Shown here: positions 50,490-63,675 of the stretch, one piece after another
Numbering within the stretch: the first letter of the stretch is position 1
Layout of the letters: each line of letters begins with the position of its first letter
Assembly: GCA_014706295.1 (NCBI GenBank)
Contig: JACSVZ010000039.1
Location: forward strand, 1,798,001-1,862,000
Source of the DNA: Lycocorax pyrrhopterus obiensis
Lineage: Eukaryota > Chordata > Aves > Passeriformes > Paradisaeidae
Length of the DNA: 64,000 nt
Reading direction: 5' to 3'
Program-made: the position numbers and the translations under genes
Notes under the pieces: model-generated
Databases searched by the model: none
Told to the model about the DNA's origin: nothing
The model's input: the letters and a program-made list of their open reading frames with translations, nothing else

Positions 50490-50852
50490 GGATCCCTAGG
50501 TGCACCATGTCCAGGTCGAATGCACCTCAATGTCTGCCGCAATGCTCACTCCACAAAAGATGTGGTGTATCATTATAGGTCTTACTAATTAGCATATCTA
50601 TCAAAGATTCCCCAACAAGAGGCTCGAGTGAGCCCCTCTCCCCAAGGAACCTTCCCTTGAATGGTTCTATCTTAGTTTACAAAATGTGTTCTGGAGAGGA
50701 CCTTGGGGTCTGGGGCACACTGATCCCTAACTACGAAGCTTCTAAAATGTTTAGGCTTCTAGCTGAACAAACAAGTCCAAGAATGTAGGCAAAAAGCACT
50801 AAGAATACAGAAGTTGTAAAAAGGTATAAAAGGGGCTTAAAAGAAAAGGCAA
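50490..50852 (+). mobile_element. ERVL-like LTR fragment (U3 with TATA)
   Basis: The block has ACTAATTAGCATAT, a GAGTGAGCCCCTCTCC stretch and TATAAAA at 50825-50831 followed by GGGGCTT. The layout resembles the U3 of avian ERVL LTRs. No R-U5 part, poly(A) signal or terminal CA follows, so it is truncated just after the TATA box. No boundaries or duplication could be set. Confidence 0.45.
50825..50831 (+). promoter_or_regulatory. TATA box in LTR fragment
   Basis: TATAAAA followed by GGGG. With the downstream LTR missing, any transcript would run into unique DNA. Confidence 0.4.
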
Positions 50853-51330
50853 AAAATCATCATGGCATCAGTTTAATGATGTGGGAGTAATCTATTTTAT
50901 TTAGTCATTTTCAGTATGAAGCAATCATCACCTTTTTAGCTAATCATCTATTTCACATTCTAATAAACATGGGAATCATCTGCAATGATACTTAAAGTTG
51001 CATATAGAGCGTGCTTCTCCATTCCTGTGACTGGGTTAACACCACACCCATGGAAAATGTTATTATGTTCTAATGATTCCAGAGTTCAGTTTTATTCTGA
51101 TGGGACCACGCAGGCCACGTTAAACTGACCAACTGTGATTTACAGCTAGTTTGTCTTCTGCCTGGAAAATGTACAACTGAGCTATTTAAAACAGTAGCTG
51201 TTTTCCTCATTCATCTGTTTTGGATCACACTAATCCTAGGTTTGGATGAATGATAACATGAAGTTAATGTTTATGGTGTTCCCAAGTATTTACTAAGTAT
51301 TGCACAACTGCAGTGCCACAATCATGGAGT
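50853..51330. other. Non-coding DNA
   Basis: Nothing recognised. Confidence 0.6.
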
Positions 51331-51425
51331 GAATCATAGAATGTTAAATGTTGGAAGGGACATTAAAGATCATCTAGTCTCAATCCCCTCTGCCATGGGC
51401 AAGGACATCTCCCACTAAGGAACAG
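51331..51425 (-). mobile_element. CR1 LINE 3' tail, reverse strand
   Basis: GAATCATAGAATG, TTGGAAGGGACATTAAAGAT, CATCTAGT and TGCCATGGGCA are the reverse complement of the CR1 tail. Its 3' end is at the left, 51331. Only about 95 bp remain. Confidence 0.85.
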
Positions 51426-51489
51426 GGTCACAATGAACTTCAGTTGAATATGGACACTCTCCACGTCCATGTCCTAGACATGGTCCAGG

Positions 51490-51586
51490 GCAAGCAGCTT
51501 TAGGTGGCCCTGCTTTCACCTAGCAGGGCAGGTGAACAAGATGACCTCTAGAGATCCCCTCAAACCACAACAATTCTGTAATTCTT
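51490..51586 (+). mobile_element. CR1 LINE 3' tail, plus strand
   Basis: CACCTAGCAGGGCAGGTGAAC, AAGATGACCTCTAGAGATCCC and CACAACAATTCTGTAATTCT match a CR1 tail on plus, diverged. It lies 65 bp from the reverse-strand tail at 51331, with 3' ends facing outwards. Confidence 0.75.
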
Positions 51587-51758
51587 CCCATGCCTGTACA
51601 GAAGGATTGTCAGTAGTAAGACTTGCAAAAACTGTAGCTTAGTTTGCTCCATTCATAAAAAGGATATATATTATTCGTGTTATGCTCTATGTATGATAAA
51701 TATGGAATACACCTACTTTCCTATGTTGCTTGAGCTCCCTATACCTTTTTGACAGTTT

Positions 51759-51785
51759 GGGGATTTTGGTGGGGGTTGGTTAGGG
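51759..51785 (+). repeat. G-rich tract (G-quadruplex candidate)
   Basis: G-runs of 4, 2, 5, 2 and 3 separated by short T-rich loops. Confidence 0.5.
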
Positions 51786-52893
51786 TTTTTTTTCCTACTT
51801 TAAAAGTCCAGAATCAAGTTTGTGGATTTATTTGTGGGTTTTGTTTCTTTGGGCTGTTCTCAGAGAAACACAGAGCTCATTAAGTCTGCGGGGTTGTGAA
51901 TGTCGTGGAAATGGTAGAGCTCTAGCAAGTATGGAATATCACACAGCGTTGCAGACTGAATGTTCAGAAACAATAAGTCACAACTCACAGAAGAGCTTTG
52001 CCCTGCAAGATCTCCTCCCCCACCTCTTGCTTGACAATTGACAATAGTTACAGGGCAGAGTTACGTGAACTGGATACAGCAGCCAACCTTTCTACAAAGA
52101 GTTTATTAAATCAGGATCAATTGTATATCTCTGTATGCAACTGTGATTGTGAATGATCTTTCTCTAGGTACAATTTCAGTTCAGAAAATAACTACAGTTA
52201 AAGTAGTTAACACTAGTGCTAACAGCTGGGACAGCCAAATCCCTTGCCCATGAGCAGACAAAGAGGAGCTGGTCACAAAACATTTTTTGTGCTTGGCCCT
52301 CTGAACATTGCTCACATGTGGAAAGCTTTGGTTTCCAGTGCAATATTCCTCTGTTGTTTCAGTATAGTGATCCATACAGCAATTGCCATCACAGGTATTC
52401 CATACCACTTTAAAAGTACTGACCTTTGACATGAGATCATCACTGAGCTTGCACTCTCAGGTAACTTGTTCCTTAGACAAACTGTACAACAGTAAACAAA
52501 GAAGCAGGAGGGATCACAGGCATGTGGAGTTAATTGGATTGAGAGATGAAATTTCATATAGACCCAAATAAAGCCGTAACCAAAAATGCTACAGAAGCAA
52601 TGGTGTTTCAACAGATATCCCACTGATCTATATGAAATGGCTTTTCCATTAGATATGTAATTAATTAGATGGTTTGTTATGTAGTAGACACAGGCGTGCA
52701 AAACTGTTTTGTTTATGTTTTCCTCTAAAACTTAGAATCAAGGATTCTTTTGGTCTAAATCACGTGGTGCAAAATTCAATTGGACTTGAGTGAATAGTTT
52801 TTAAGTGAGAATTATACTTAGAAATGCCTACTGCAGTTGTTGTTTCCAGTAATTATGCAATGTTTTATTTAAAGGTATTTCTAAAAAGCACTT

Positions 52894-52929
<36 letters not shown>

Positions 52930-52930
52930 T
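52894..52930. repeat. AC then AT dinucleotide microsatellite
   Basis: About nine AC units pass directly into about nine AT units. Confidence 0.95.
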
Positions 52931-54187
52931 GATAGTACATCACAAATTTTTGTACAGGAAGCTATTCCATTACTCAGATAGAAAAGCCAGAGTGTCTTTG
53001 TGATTTTGCTCACATTCAACAGTGGACCATAAAAATCTTCTTTTCTTGAAATGAAATAATGTTGAAAGGTTTTAATTTCCTTACATATTCTCAGTAATGT
53101 GTATTGGATTTTATTACTTATAACTTAATATTTTCTTTCTCTGTGAGTCAAGACAATGACCCAAACTACAAGTTACAGAGAAAATGAGCACTTCTTTAGC
53201 TGGGGAAACAATCAAGACTGAAGTTTCAGTTGATAGTAGTTGTAAAGGAAAATGGGAGATTAGAAAGAGGAAAAGTTGAAATGCCAAGCAAGTACCAGGG
53301 TCCTGGATAACTGAGAGAGAATAGTAGCCAGAATTCTTGAAGTGCTTGATAGGTGTAAAACTATGGTTGTGAAATAGGAATTATATGACCAAACATCTTT
53401 CTGAATCTTTGCCTCACTGTAGAAAAATTTTCTGGTATGCTATTTGCAAGTGAAAAAATGTATCTAATATTTTTGTATATTCCTGATTTTAAATGCAAAT
53501 CACAATAGACTTATTTATTCAAACATCCTTGAGACAATGTAAAACTAACTTGTCTTTTTTCTTATGGATTATTCAGCTGGAACTAGACTAAAGGGACTAA
53601 ACCCATGTATTGTTTAAAGTACTTCAGGGTACTTGTATGAAGAAAAACTGGCATTAGAACAGCTGAAATAAATTAATTTTTTAAATATCTTTTGCATCCA
53701 GTATAACAAGACTGCAACATACAGTCTGTGATAGAAACAGATGTCAAATCCGGGAAGGGTGGTGACATGACCATATATGTACTGGCAAATGTTTAGAAAT
53801 ACACTTCCAAGAATACAGTGGTAAATTAGAGAAAGCTGAAGGATCTAAATTTTAATATCTAAAAAAGGCAGGTTCTAATTAAAAACAAAAGAATTCTTTT
53901 GCTTTTGAAGATTTGTCTGACATTAAATTAATTAATCACTGACATTAGTACACACAGTGTCAAATTAAGGGAAGCTGTTTGAAAATGATGAAATTCTGCT
54001 GCACACAATCAGAGATTCAGTGTTCAAGACGGTGTTGATTTAATAGGGTTTTTTTTTTCTTTTTCTGGGAGGATTAAGTGTTGCGAAGGCATGTTCTTTT
54101 CACAAATCTCTGTAGGGATTCTGTCAAGGAAAATCACTAAAGAAAGACACAGATGAGGAGTGTTTCAGCCAGAGTTTCTTCTTGGAG

Positions 54188-54204
54188 CACACACACACAC
54201 CCCC
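54188..54204. repeat. Short AC repeat
   Basis: ACACACACACAC followed by CCCC. Confidence 0.7.
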
Positions 54205-55148
54205 ACATCATTAATCTATTGTTTCCTGCTTCTTAACTGGATTAAGTTCTCCAGCTTTGTGATGCTACAGCCCCTTGATAGCATAAGCTCTAGCAGAGAC
54301 CTTCCATTTAGTTTCATTCACGATAATAGGTGCCCAAAGATGCCTGAAGTTCAGCTTTTTCAATATAACTGTTGAGGAAGTTGTCCAGTTTTCTTAACAC
54401 CTTAGCAGTGCATAGACACAACTATTGTTTCCAATACAATATTAATTTGGTTTTTATGGATGCAACAGGTTTTGGATTATAGACTCTGAGAGTAAACGTT
54501 CCTTGTTATAGCAAATACTCTAGCTATAATCTCCCCTTTATAAATAACATGATGCCATGCAACATTCCCTGATTGCACCCTTCTTCATTTCCCTGTCCTG
54601 ATTCCCAGCTCCTCAACATATTTTAATTACCTGTTTAAAATGGCTTAGTGCAGCTTATTGTCCAGTGTGTACCATATACCCAGACCAGCATAACCAAGCC
54701 TGCAAGAGCGCTGTTCAGATGGCCAAAAATTTGACAAGGGTCTAAGGCATCTCCATAGAATTTATCCAGATTCTTACATTGTCAAGGACAAGACAGGAAG
54801 ACCTTCCACATGGAATTGGCCAAAAGGCTTGGTGTGTTGATTGCACACTGATTTCTGAAGGCACTCCGGAAGAACAGTGATGAGAGTTACACAGTACACC
54901 AACAGCTTTGCTTGTAACCTGATTTGTTTTTATTCCAGATACAATGATTTAATCTCTGTGAAGCCGCTCTTGCATTTGCTGTCCTCTTCATGACATATCC
55001 CTCAGTCTCAGGGCTCAGAGACAGTTTGCTGCTGAGGTAACAGCAGTTTTCTACAGGTTTTGGGTTGCATCGTTAATGCTGCATAGGCAGAATGTCTGTT
55101 AAGGATAAGACTGAACTACAGTGTTGGGAGTCTTTTTATTTGGGAGAT

Positions 55149-55236
55149 GTGTTGTGGTTTTTGTTTGTTTGTTGGGGGTTGTGGTTTTGGGGTTTTTGCT
55201 AGGGGGTTGTTTTTTTGTTAGTTTTGCTTGTTTGAG
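55149..55236 (+). repeat. G/T-rich low-complexity tract
   Basis: The plus strand has almost no A or C for about 88 bp. It includes G-runs at 55174-55178, 55189-55192 and 55202-55206 plus GG pairs, with quadruplex potential. Confidence 0.75.
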
Positions 55237-56467
55237 TATTTTAATGCTGTCCAGGCTGAACTACTCGGCCGGTTTGCGAACGCAATGAGAAATGTGCTTT
55301 TAAAGAGCATTATTGCATGCACGCATGACACAAATACATACCTACATATTAAAAAAAAAAAAAGGACATGTTTCAAAAAAATTATTAAACCATGTCCAGT
55401 ATGGTAGTAAAAGAAAATAAAACCTTAATGAAAAATCCTCTTTGATAGATACACATCTGGCAATGATAGATATTAAAGGAATTAAGAAAACTTTTCTGAA
55501 ATTATATGGAAAAATAGAACAGAAAAAATAAATATTCTGAAGTGTAAAGCAATGTGCCTTCTGACAGAAGTTACACCAATATTGCAATATTACCTCAACT
55601 GGTTCAGATCTAAAGAAAAAACATTACAAATTCTGTTCTCTCTAGGATAAGTAATGAATATCTTTTGAATTAATTCCATAAATTATCAGGTTTGTAGTGA
55701 CTAACATAATACCCTTTATGATAAGCATAATGTTTTACAACCAAACCTACAGTAGATCATGGCTGTGCACAATGGCTGCAGCTTTTCCAGTACATGTGCC
55801 TTTATAGTCTTAATGCATCCCAGATTTAGTTGTTTTTATTGGCTCTCGGTGTTCAAGTATGTAACCAGCTCTGAACTCAAATGTCAAAATACAAAGAAAA
55901 GTGTATGGAGCCCCCTTGCAATAATCTGGCACTGAAAATAAAGGAAAAACTTTCAGAAATCAATATTTTCCTTCTCTGAGTTCTCCCCAGTTATATTGAA
56001 TTGGAAAATAAGAGTTTTACCATATGCACTGGGTAATCCTCTTCTCATTGGTTTGAAACTTGATAAACAAGGGATAAAGGAAGATGGCTGCCAATAATTA
56101 AACTGAAAAAACAATATACAGTGATCAAACATCTTCTGCAGACAGATTTTGATCTTATTGTGCAAAATATATCTAAAATAAATTGCTTAGATAGTGGCAA
56201 TGTTTCAGCTATCTTTCTAAGTAGGCAGCATCTGCAGTCCCTTGTTCTACTAGTTCGTGCTCATTAATTTTGCCTGTTATCTGTCCTAGGCATAATAGTA
56301 TCTCACATATATGTTTACCTCTGCTACTTATGTTGAGTGCTAAGGACAATGCAGACCTATAATTTTTCCAGAGACCATGTCACCTAAACACCACAAGTTT
56401 GCGGCATTATCAGTTAAAGATTAAAGATATGTATTGACACATTTATGTATACTTCTTTACAAAAAAA

Positions 56468-56528
56468 TATGTTTGTATATATATTTATTTGTTTGTTTGT
56501 ATATTCATATATTTATGTATATATATCA
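56468..56528. repeat. TTTG/TATA low-complexity tract
   Basis: Repeated GTTT and TATAT words without a fixed unit. Confidence 0.7.
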
Positions 56529-57624
56529 TGCCTAAGTAGCATCTAGTATCAACTTTTAACCAACACCAGTTAAATAGCGAGTGCTAAATTTTAAAAGTGC
56601 TGATAACCTTTTTTCTGTGAGTGAGAGTTAATTTAACTCTATTTTCCTTTTTCTCTTAGGTTTATGAGTCATGTATTATATTTTGCAAGAGATTCCTGCT
56701 GAACTTTTCAACCTTGCCCTGGATAAACTAAATAAGTTGAATTCTTCTAGTCAGTCGCTTTTTTCAGTCAGGCTTTCAAAAACCTGAAGGTCTTTTCTAA
56801 ATCCTGTCAATTTTAACAGATTTTTTCCCAAAAGCATTCCAGTTGATTTCTTGATTATTCCCAGAGACGCACAAACCTTGTATTGCTTCCCAATACCTGA
56901 ATTTACCTCCAAATTTTGTGGTCACTCTTATGCATACACTGAAATGTTTATATCTGTACAATATCAGTAATGAATGTGTTTGAGGTACTTCTTTTCTCTT
57001 GTCATATGCTGATGAGTAGGTTTGAAATCGTATTGTCATCCTTACTTAGGGTGAAAGCTGAAATCTGGCGCCTTCTGTAAGCTCCCACAGACCTCACTGG
57101 AAAATAAGCAATGATGATATTGTATGTTCAAGCCCTTAAAACCTTAAAAATCTTAATCAGGCTTGAGTAATTTCATAAACAAAGTAATAAAATTATGGGT
57201 ATAGTCATTTCGCCACGCCTGCTGGCCCTCTCCATGGCGTTTAATGACAGAAGAATGAAATTCAGTCCCAAATGAGGATGAAAGAGTCATTGGAGATGTT
57301 TGACCATGAAAACAAAATTCATGGTTTCAGTCAGCTGTCCAAGACAACAAAGTCAGCTTCTGCCTTTGGCTTTTAAATAAAAGCTCAAGCACACAAATCC
57401 ACAGGTCAGCGGAAATGATTACCATAAACAAATCTGGACAAACATCCTGCCATTTGGAAGCCTGTGCAAATAGAAATTTTCATCCTCCGGGTTCCACTAA
57501 ACCACACAAAACTATGCACATTTTAAAATAGGCTTAAACAATGTCTCTTCTTTGATGATCCAATCAAAACAAACTTAATATTTTTGTGAAAACTAAAATG
57601 GACATCTCATTCCTGTTTTCCTTT

Positions 57625-57668
57625 TATTTTTTTTTTTTGGTGGGGGGGAGGCAAGAGGGGTGGCAGGG
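57625..57668 (+). repeat. T-run joined to G-rich tract
   Basis: T14 followed by G-runs of 2, 7, 2, 4, 2 and 3 with short spacers (57639-57668), a quadruplex candidate. Its design mirrors the A-run plus G-run at 3377-3401. Confidence 0.6.
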
Positions 57669-60600
57669 TAGTGAGAAAAAAGGCAGAGTTATCTCTCAAA
57701 AATGCCTCCAGATTTTAAAGCAAGTACAGTCATCTAGCAGCAGAGAACTTTTTTTGCAAGGTTGATTGACAACCCAGGCAAGTCTTCAAGCCCGTGTGAC
57801 AGAGTCCAACTCTTATGTGATGTAGCTTCTTCCCTACATGGAGCTGCAGCAGTAGTAGTCTCTGATCCCCTGCCACATCACAGCTTTAAGTGGCTGCTTT
57901 CCACACCAATGGCACTGACACTTCACTGGCTGCACATCTATCCTGAGTCTTTGCACTTACAGTACCTGGCACCAGTCCCTGTTTCTCCTTCCCTGAATTT
58001 TTTCCAGCAGTGCTTTTCCTGGTCATATTAGAGCTCTCCAGCAGATCCCTACTTAGCAATAATTTTTTTTTTTACTTCCAAGATATTTTTTTTCACTTGT
58101 ACATTTGCTGCCTCCTGCCTTATCATTGGACTAACTACAGACAAGACACTTTCTTTGAAGCAAAATCCCATAGAAGTCAAAGATGGAATGAACAAAGTTA
58201 AAGACTCAAGTGGAAAAATGACAAATAGTATTTAATAAAGAGTGATCTTTGAATAAACTGTTAGACAGTTCTAGCAAGGATAGAATTGCAATGGGCAGTT
58301 CCAAGACAAAAAGAATTTTTTTCTAATAAATGGTCTGTAACTTTCTTCTAAGTATTGTCTTAGGAACTCCTAATGCACATCACAGTTAGGTAGCATAGGT
58401 TCAGTGAAATCAAAGCTATTATACCTATGGGGCTTGGGGTTCAAGGGCTTTATGAAGACAGAGAAAGCCAAGTGGCTCAGTATGCTTTTGCATCACAGAA
58501 AGTCTGGTTTAATTTCCAGATCCTGGGAATTATTGACAATCAGGTTTTTTGGTGTCTTTGGGGCTCTTTCCATACAAATATTGTATTACGGTTCTCATTT
58601 GAAATCATTTAAACATGTGTATATTTTTAGTCCATTGGCACAGGCTTTCAAAGTTCAGGGCTGCTTGCCTTAAATAAGGGAGTGCCTCCTGAAGCCACCT
58701 GTGCTATGTGACAGCCTGTGCCCACTGTCAGAGAAAAGCTCTCCCAAGCTGAAGCCGCACTTCAACAAATTATTGAACATGCCCTTTCGCTCTGGTTTTA
58801 GACAGCAGCCAGAAGTGTTTACCTTTTTTCCAATAATCAAATGGTGAAAACCACAGCTCAGATATTAATATTTCCTCTGCTGTACTGTGGAGTCAAAAAG
58901 AAGAGTGGTAAGCACGGAAATACACCATAAACCTTTGTCCAGCAGATAGAGAGTGACCTACAGCTCCTCACTGTCCCAAGGAATAAACTCCATGCACCAG
59001 CCAGATGATTCAATCTCTTGCTTCAAGGTACATGGGGACTCTGTGGCCTGGCTTAGCATTCATCTTTCTGTAAAAGCAAGAGATCCCAATTGTTTAAAAA
59101 ACTCATTAAAAAGAGCAACCAAAAGTCATCGGGAATCTTTCCAAAGGGTTGTGGAGTTTTCATACAGAGCATAGGTAAGCAATAGGAATGAAAGCCTTCT
59201 TCCTCTCCTCAGCTACGTATTCTCTGTCTTTCTGCATGTTGTTTGCCTGCTACATTCTGCTGTCTTTTGTGCAGTGTTACAAGATTTTCTTACTGCCTTC
59301 ACATGCCCCTTATCTCTCATTTTCAGATGCAGAAAAAAGCTGCTTCTTGTGCTTTTTAGCACAGAACTCCCCCCACAGATATACTGATGGTCTCACCTCC
59401 TCACAGTTCAGATGAGTAACCTCTCTGTCAATGTGCATAATCACTTAAGAATATAAAGGAAACTATCAGTCATCCTTTGAATGTTCAAAATAGCAATGCT
59501 CTAAAAGGTGGTTTTTACCCCCATTATCCAGTGGGGTGCACTGGAACAGGAATTGTGAAAAGCTGCAAGCCCAATTTTATAATATAATGGAAGGAAACAA
59601 CATAACTGAGACATTCTACCTCAGCTCTTGTTTCTTGCAGTTCTAATGTACATATCTACTGGACATAGATACTTTTGGTTGTACTACAGAAGCTGTCAGA
59701 ATAAGAACTGTTGGATTGAGCTTTTATGATTATATAAAAATATTAAGTCCTCCCAGAATCATGGCTAGAGGACAAGGTGAATAAATATCTGTAAAAAGAC
59801 AGATCTCCCTCCACACTGAGCCACCAACATGGGAAGTACAGATGTTCCCCACTGGAAATCATAATTAGCACTGTATCAGTAAAAATTCACCATCTTCACT
59901 ACCATGGTTTTAGTGCCTATCTAGAAATACAAAGACTGTAAACCCAGGATTAAAAAAAACCCCAGCTTTATATGACCCACATGTCAAATTAAACAGTCAA
60001 CTGAGATTACAGTGCATCTTTAAAGGGTGACCAATCCTGTAATTGTTACAAGTTTCATTTCTGTCCCTGAAGACACATTTAACTATTACATTTAACAGAC
60101 TGATAATGAATGGTACTTACTGCCATCTCTAAAAGTAAGGTGCTTTGTAAATGCCATGCTCCCAGAAAATTTGCTTTTAAAACTGTAGAAAAACTCTTTT
60201 CCCTATGGGGAGTAAGATTGGAGATGGCTGAGAGAAGCATTTCTACTGACTGTGTGGCCAATATAGTCTTTGGATGCAGTGGTAGAAACTGTTTGAAAAT
60301 CTTTTTTTAATTAGGACAGAGCATGCACTGAAGGGTCACAAGTTCAGAATGCCAACTAACCACAGAACAGGCTGAGTCCAATTGCTTTAGTGAGCTGCCG
60401 TGTGAGACATGAGGACACTGCAAGACGTGCCTCTTCAGTCAGGCATTTCACCATACAACAGTCTTCGTCAGTCATCACTTTTTAACATTGCCGTGCCAAG
60501 GGCGGCAGCTAAAACTCACATACCACTGTGCTAGGATCTTTGCAAAGATGTGAAATATCTTTCCGTTTTCTCTCTTTGTTTTCCCCAAGTAGCTCCAAGT

Positions 60601-61189
60601 TAGTTGTTCCTATGCTGGAATTATTTTCTTCTGAGCACATTTCTCTCTAGACTTTTGAATGAGACTATGCTGAATCTAATGAAGAAACACATTTCATTGA
60701 GAAAAGTGGTAGACCTGAAAAAATGTGTCCTAGTTAAATGTATCAATTTATAAATGCTTATGCAGGCCTTTAAGTTTTTTTTGCTCTTTGCCTATAATAA
60801 ACAAGAAAAGTCTCAACTCTTACCAGTCATTGCTGTGTTATCACAGAATAAGTTAGGTGTTAAGTTGCAAAGTACTGAAATCCAGCAGAAAGGTCAACTG
60901 AGTGTAAGAGAAATACTTGTAAAAACTAAAAGCTATATGCTGTATATTGAATCCTATCTTTATAATGTGGCCTTTTATTTCTTTAACTTACCATGTAATG
61001 AAATGACACATAAAATGACAAAACATCATTTTCTAAAGTTAGGCACCAAATATTGCTTGGTTTTCAAATATGTTAAACATCTAGAATTTTTATAATAGTA
61101 AGGAAAAATGAAATAGTGATATAAATTGATGTTGTGAGCCCTTCTCAAGACATCTGCTCACTCAAAACAATTTGGTATATTGTTTTTAA

Positions 61190-61222
61190 ACAAAACAAAA
61201 TGAAATAAAATGAAACAAAAGA
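61190..61222. repeat. AAAAC/AAAAT low-complexity tract
   Basis: Imperfect pentamer units rich in A. Confidence 0.7.
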
Positions 61223-61911
61223 ATTTTACTTTTTGTGTGTTTATATGATTTTTTAAAGGGAATATTATAAGTATTTGCCAATGACATTTACATCCTTTTC
61301 TCATTGAATCAAGTCTGTTTGTCATTAGAATGCCTGAACACTGAATTATCTGAAGTGTTGAGCAATGCATAATACACACAAAAATCTTACATTGTATTTG
61401 AGCAGATTCGGCATCTTTTAGTAATATCTTAAAAACATGTGGAATTGTTAAAGTTTGTTTCCCCCAACATATTTTAATATTTTGCCTGATTTTTATTTAC
61501 TTAGTTCTTCAAATAAAGAAAATCCTTTCAAATAAAGTGGAAATTTGTTTTTATTAAAATGTAAGGTAAGACATATCTGAATGGTTATTATTTTTTCTTA
61601 TTCATTCAACATTCGGTCTTAAGCCTACACTGTTTGAGCAACAAATTGTTCCCCAAGGCAGTTGTGACTGGCTAGGTTACCTTTGCTTTCTGTCCCAAAT
61701 TTCCATCTGGATCTGGGTGTTCTTGGTTCTGGTTCTCCGTGTGAGGAATTCCCACCCTGAGGCAGATGCACCAGACTGAGTCATTGAAGTGAAATATCTC
61801 CTTTCAAAGAATAAGGAGCCTATTCCTCCCACCACCATCCGTTTTTCAATACAGTTTCATACTTGTAGGTATGTTTTCTCAAATACAGGGTGCTTAGCTT
61901 ATGAAGCACTG

Positions 61912-61950
61912 CTTCATTCATTCATTCATTCATTCATTCATTCATTTATT
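61912..61950. repeat. TTCA tetranucleotide microsatellite
   Basis: Eight to nine TTCA units ending in TTTATTTTT. The open frame at 61789-62052 (a run of Ser-Phe-Ile-His) is a repeat artefact. Confidence 0.95.
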
Positions 61951-63675
61951 TTTAGTAGAATCTCTTTCTGGAGGGTTTGGTCATTCCCCTGCACACATTT
62001 GTGGCTTTTAGCTCAATCAATTTATTTATCTCAAAGTATGAAACTTTTATGAAAATACAGAGATGCTACTCTTGCACTAAAACTCTGCAAGAATATTTGT
62101 GTGCGGAATTCCACAGCTGCATTATTTAATGGTTCCATCTTAGTGTTGCATTTTCTTTTGCAATCTCACTCACATCATTTGGTCAGTTCAGGGAAAAGGC
62201 AGAGACAGGCACAAGCATGTACACATTCAGCAGAGTAGGGGGATGTCCAAAACAGAAGTATGTGGAAAAGGCTTTAATTCCACCAAGCATCAATTAATCC
62301 CTCCCTCTAGCCCTGCTGATGCTGCTCTCATGTGGATCTTCCCAGCACATATTTCTTTCACCCCCATAACTGGCTCCTCCCTGGAATGCTCTTCTTCCCC
62401 CAAACACTCTTAACTCAGGCACAACATGGATCCTAAAGCAGAAAGGAACGTCACTCCTGTCCATTTCTTTAATAAAGCAGCTGCCAAAATTCTGTACAAG
62501 CAGCTATGCTGTTAGCATGTAAATATTTACGTGGTCATCAGTTTTATACTATGCTTTTCATCTCCAGCTTGTGATTTTTACACTTTAGGATTCAGTCTCA
62601 TCCATCATCTTATTGCTGATAAATAGTACTAACATTTTTTCTTCAAAAGGAGTACAAAGTGTACAGAACACAATTGTTATAATTTAACTTGACCTTAAAT
62701 ACTCTATAGGTTTTCTGCAAAACAAACATTCATTTCTAGGTATAAGGGAAGGAAAGTTTTAACTAAATAGCAGCCATCTGCTGAAGTGATGTTTCTCGTT
62801 GTTTTCCTCATATGGCAACTTTCTTCTCCATTTTTTTAAATTTTCATCATTCATTGTAGAGTGCTAAATAGTTTAGAGAAGTAAAAGACAGAACAAATTT
62901 AAAGTCCTGAGGTTTATTCTTATATTTTGCTATCAGTGTTGTTACAGAATTCAAATCGGAATCTTACTTAGTACCTTATTTTTCTCTGACATGAGAAGTT
63001 CTCTACATCAGGATTTAAATTTTGTAAATGTTAATTTCTTAAAGTCCATGCAATATTTTTCTTGTCTTTTCTGTTTGGCAATGGCTTGAATTCTAAGGTT
63101 GGGTTTCTGGTGTGTAAGATTGTATACGTGGTATGCAGAGAGCATTTAGCGTTGTTTCCTTGTGCATGCCTGCCATCAACATTGCACTCGACATCAGGAC
63201 TTGGAAAGGATTCAAAAAACCTACAATACAAAGCATAAGGTTTGAAATTCCAGAAAGAGATTCATAGTACTTTGTGCACTTTGTTAAACTCAGTGACATC
63301 TCCCAGTTGAAGAACCAGCAATTTTGTCTCTCATTAGTGAGCAGAGCAGAGGAAAGGGTTTTACAGTATATACTGCCTACGCTTGAGCATCCAGGCTTTT
63401 AAATCTGTGCAATGTCAAGTTTACTAGGAGAAATCTGTGCAAGCCCCACTCTGTGTTGCATTCTGGACCCAAAGTTGAGTCAAATGCAAACCAGGATAGT
63501 GTAAGGTTTTGGCAGTGCTAGTCAAGCAAGAGGTGCGCATGGTTACCATGCAGTGAGCATGTGTCTTTCAGTAAATGTCTAATTCTGCAATGTTTGGTAA
63601 AAAATTATTACCATCTGCTGAAGGAGAAATCATCTCAAACAGACACACCAGCTACAATCCAAACCAGATTTTGTT

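Larger units (their letters stand above)
51587..63675. other. Non-coding AT-rich DNA, 12 kb
   Basis: No LINE, LTR or gene recognised over the longest plain stretch of the window. Frames do not exceed 129 codons (minus, 52312-52701) and lack known domains. Microsatellites and G-rich tracts inside it are listed separately. Confidence 0.55.

Noticed and set aside
61789..62052. 87-codon frame with a repeated Ser-Phe-Ile-His stretch
   Set aside because: It is translated from the TTCA microsatellite.
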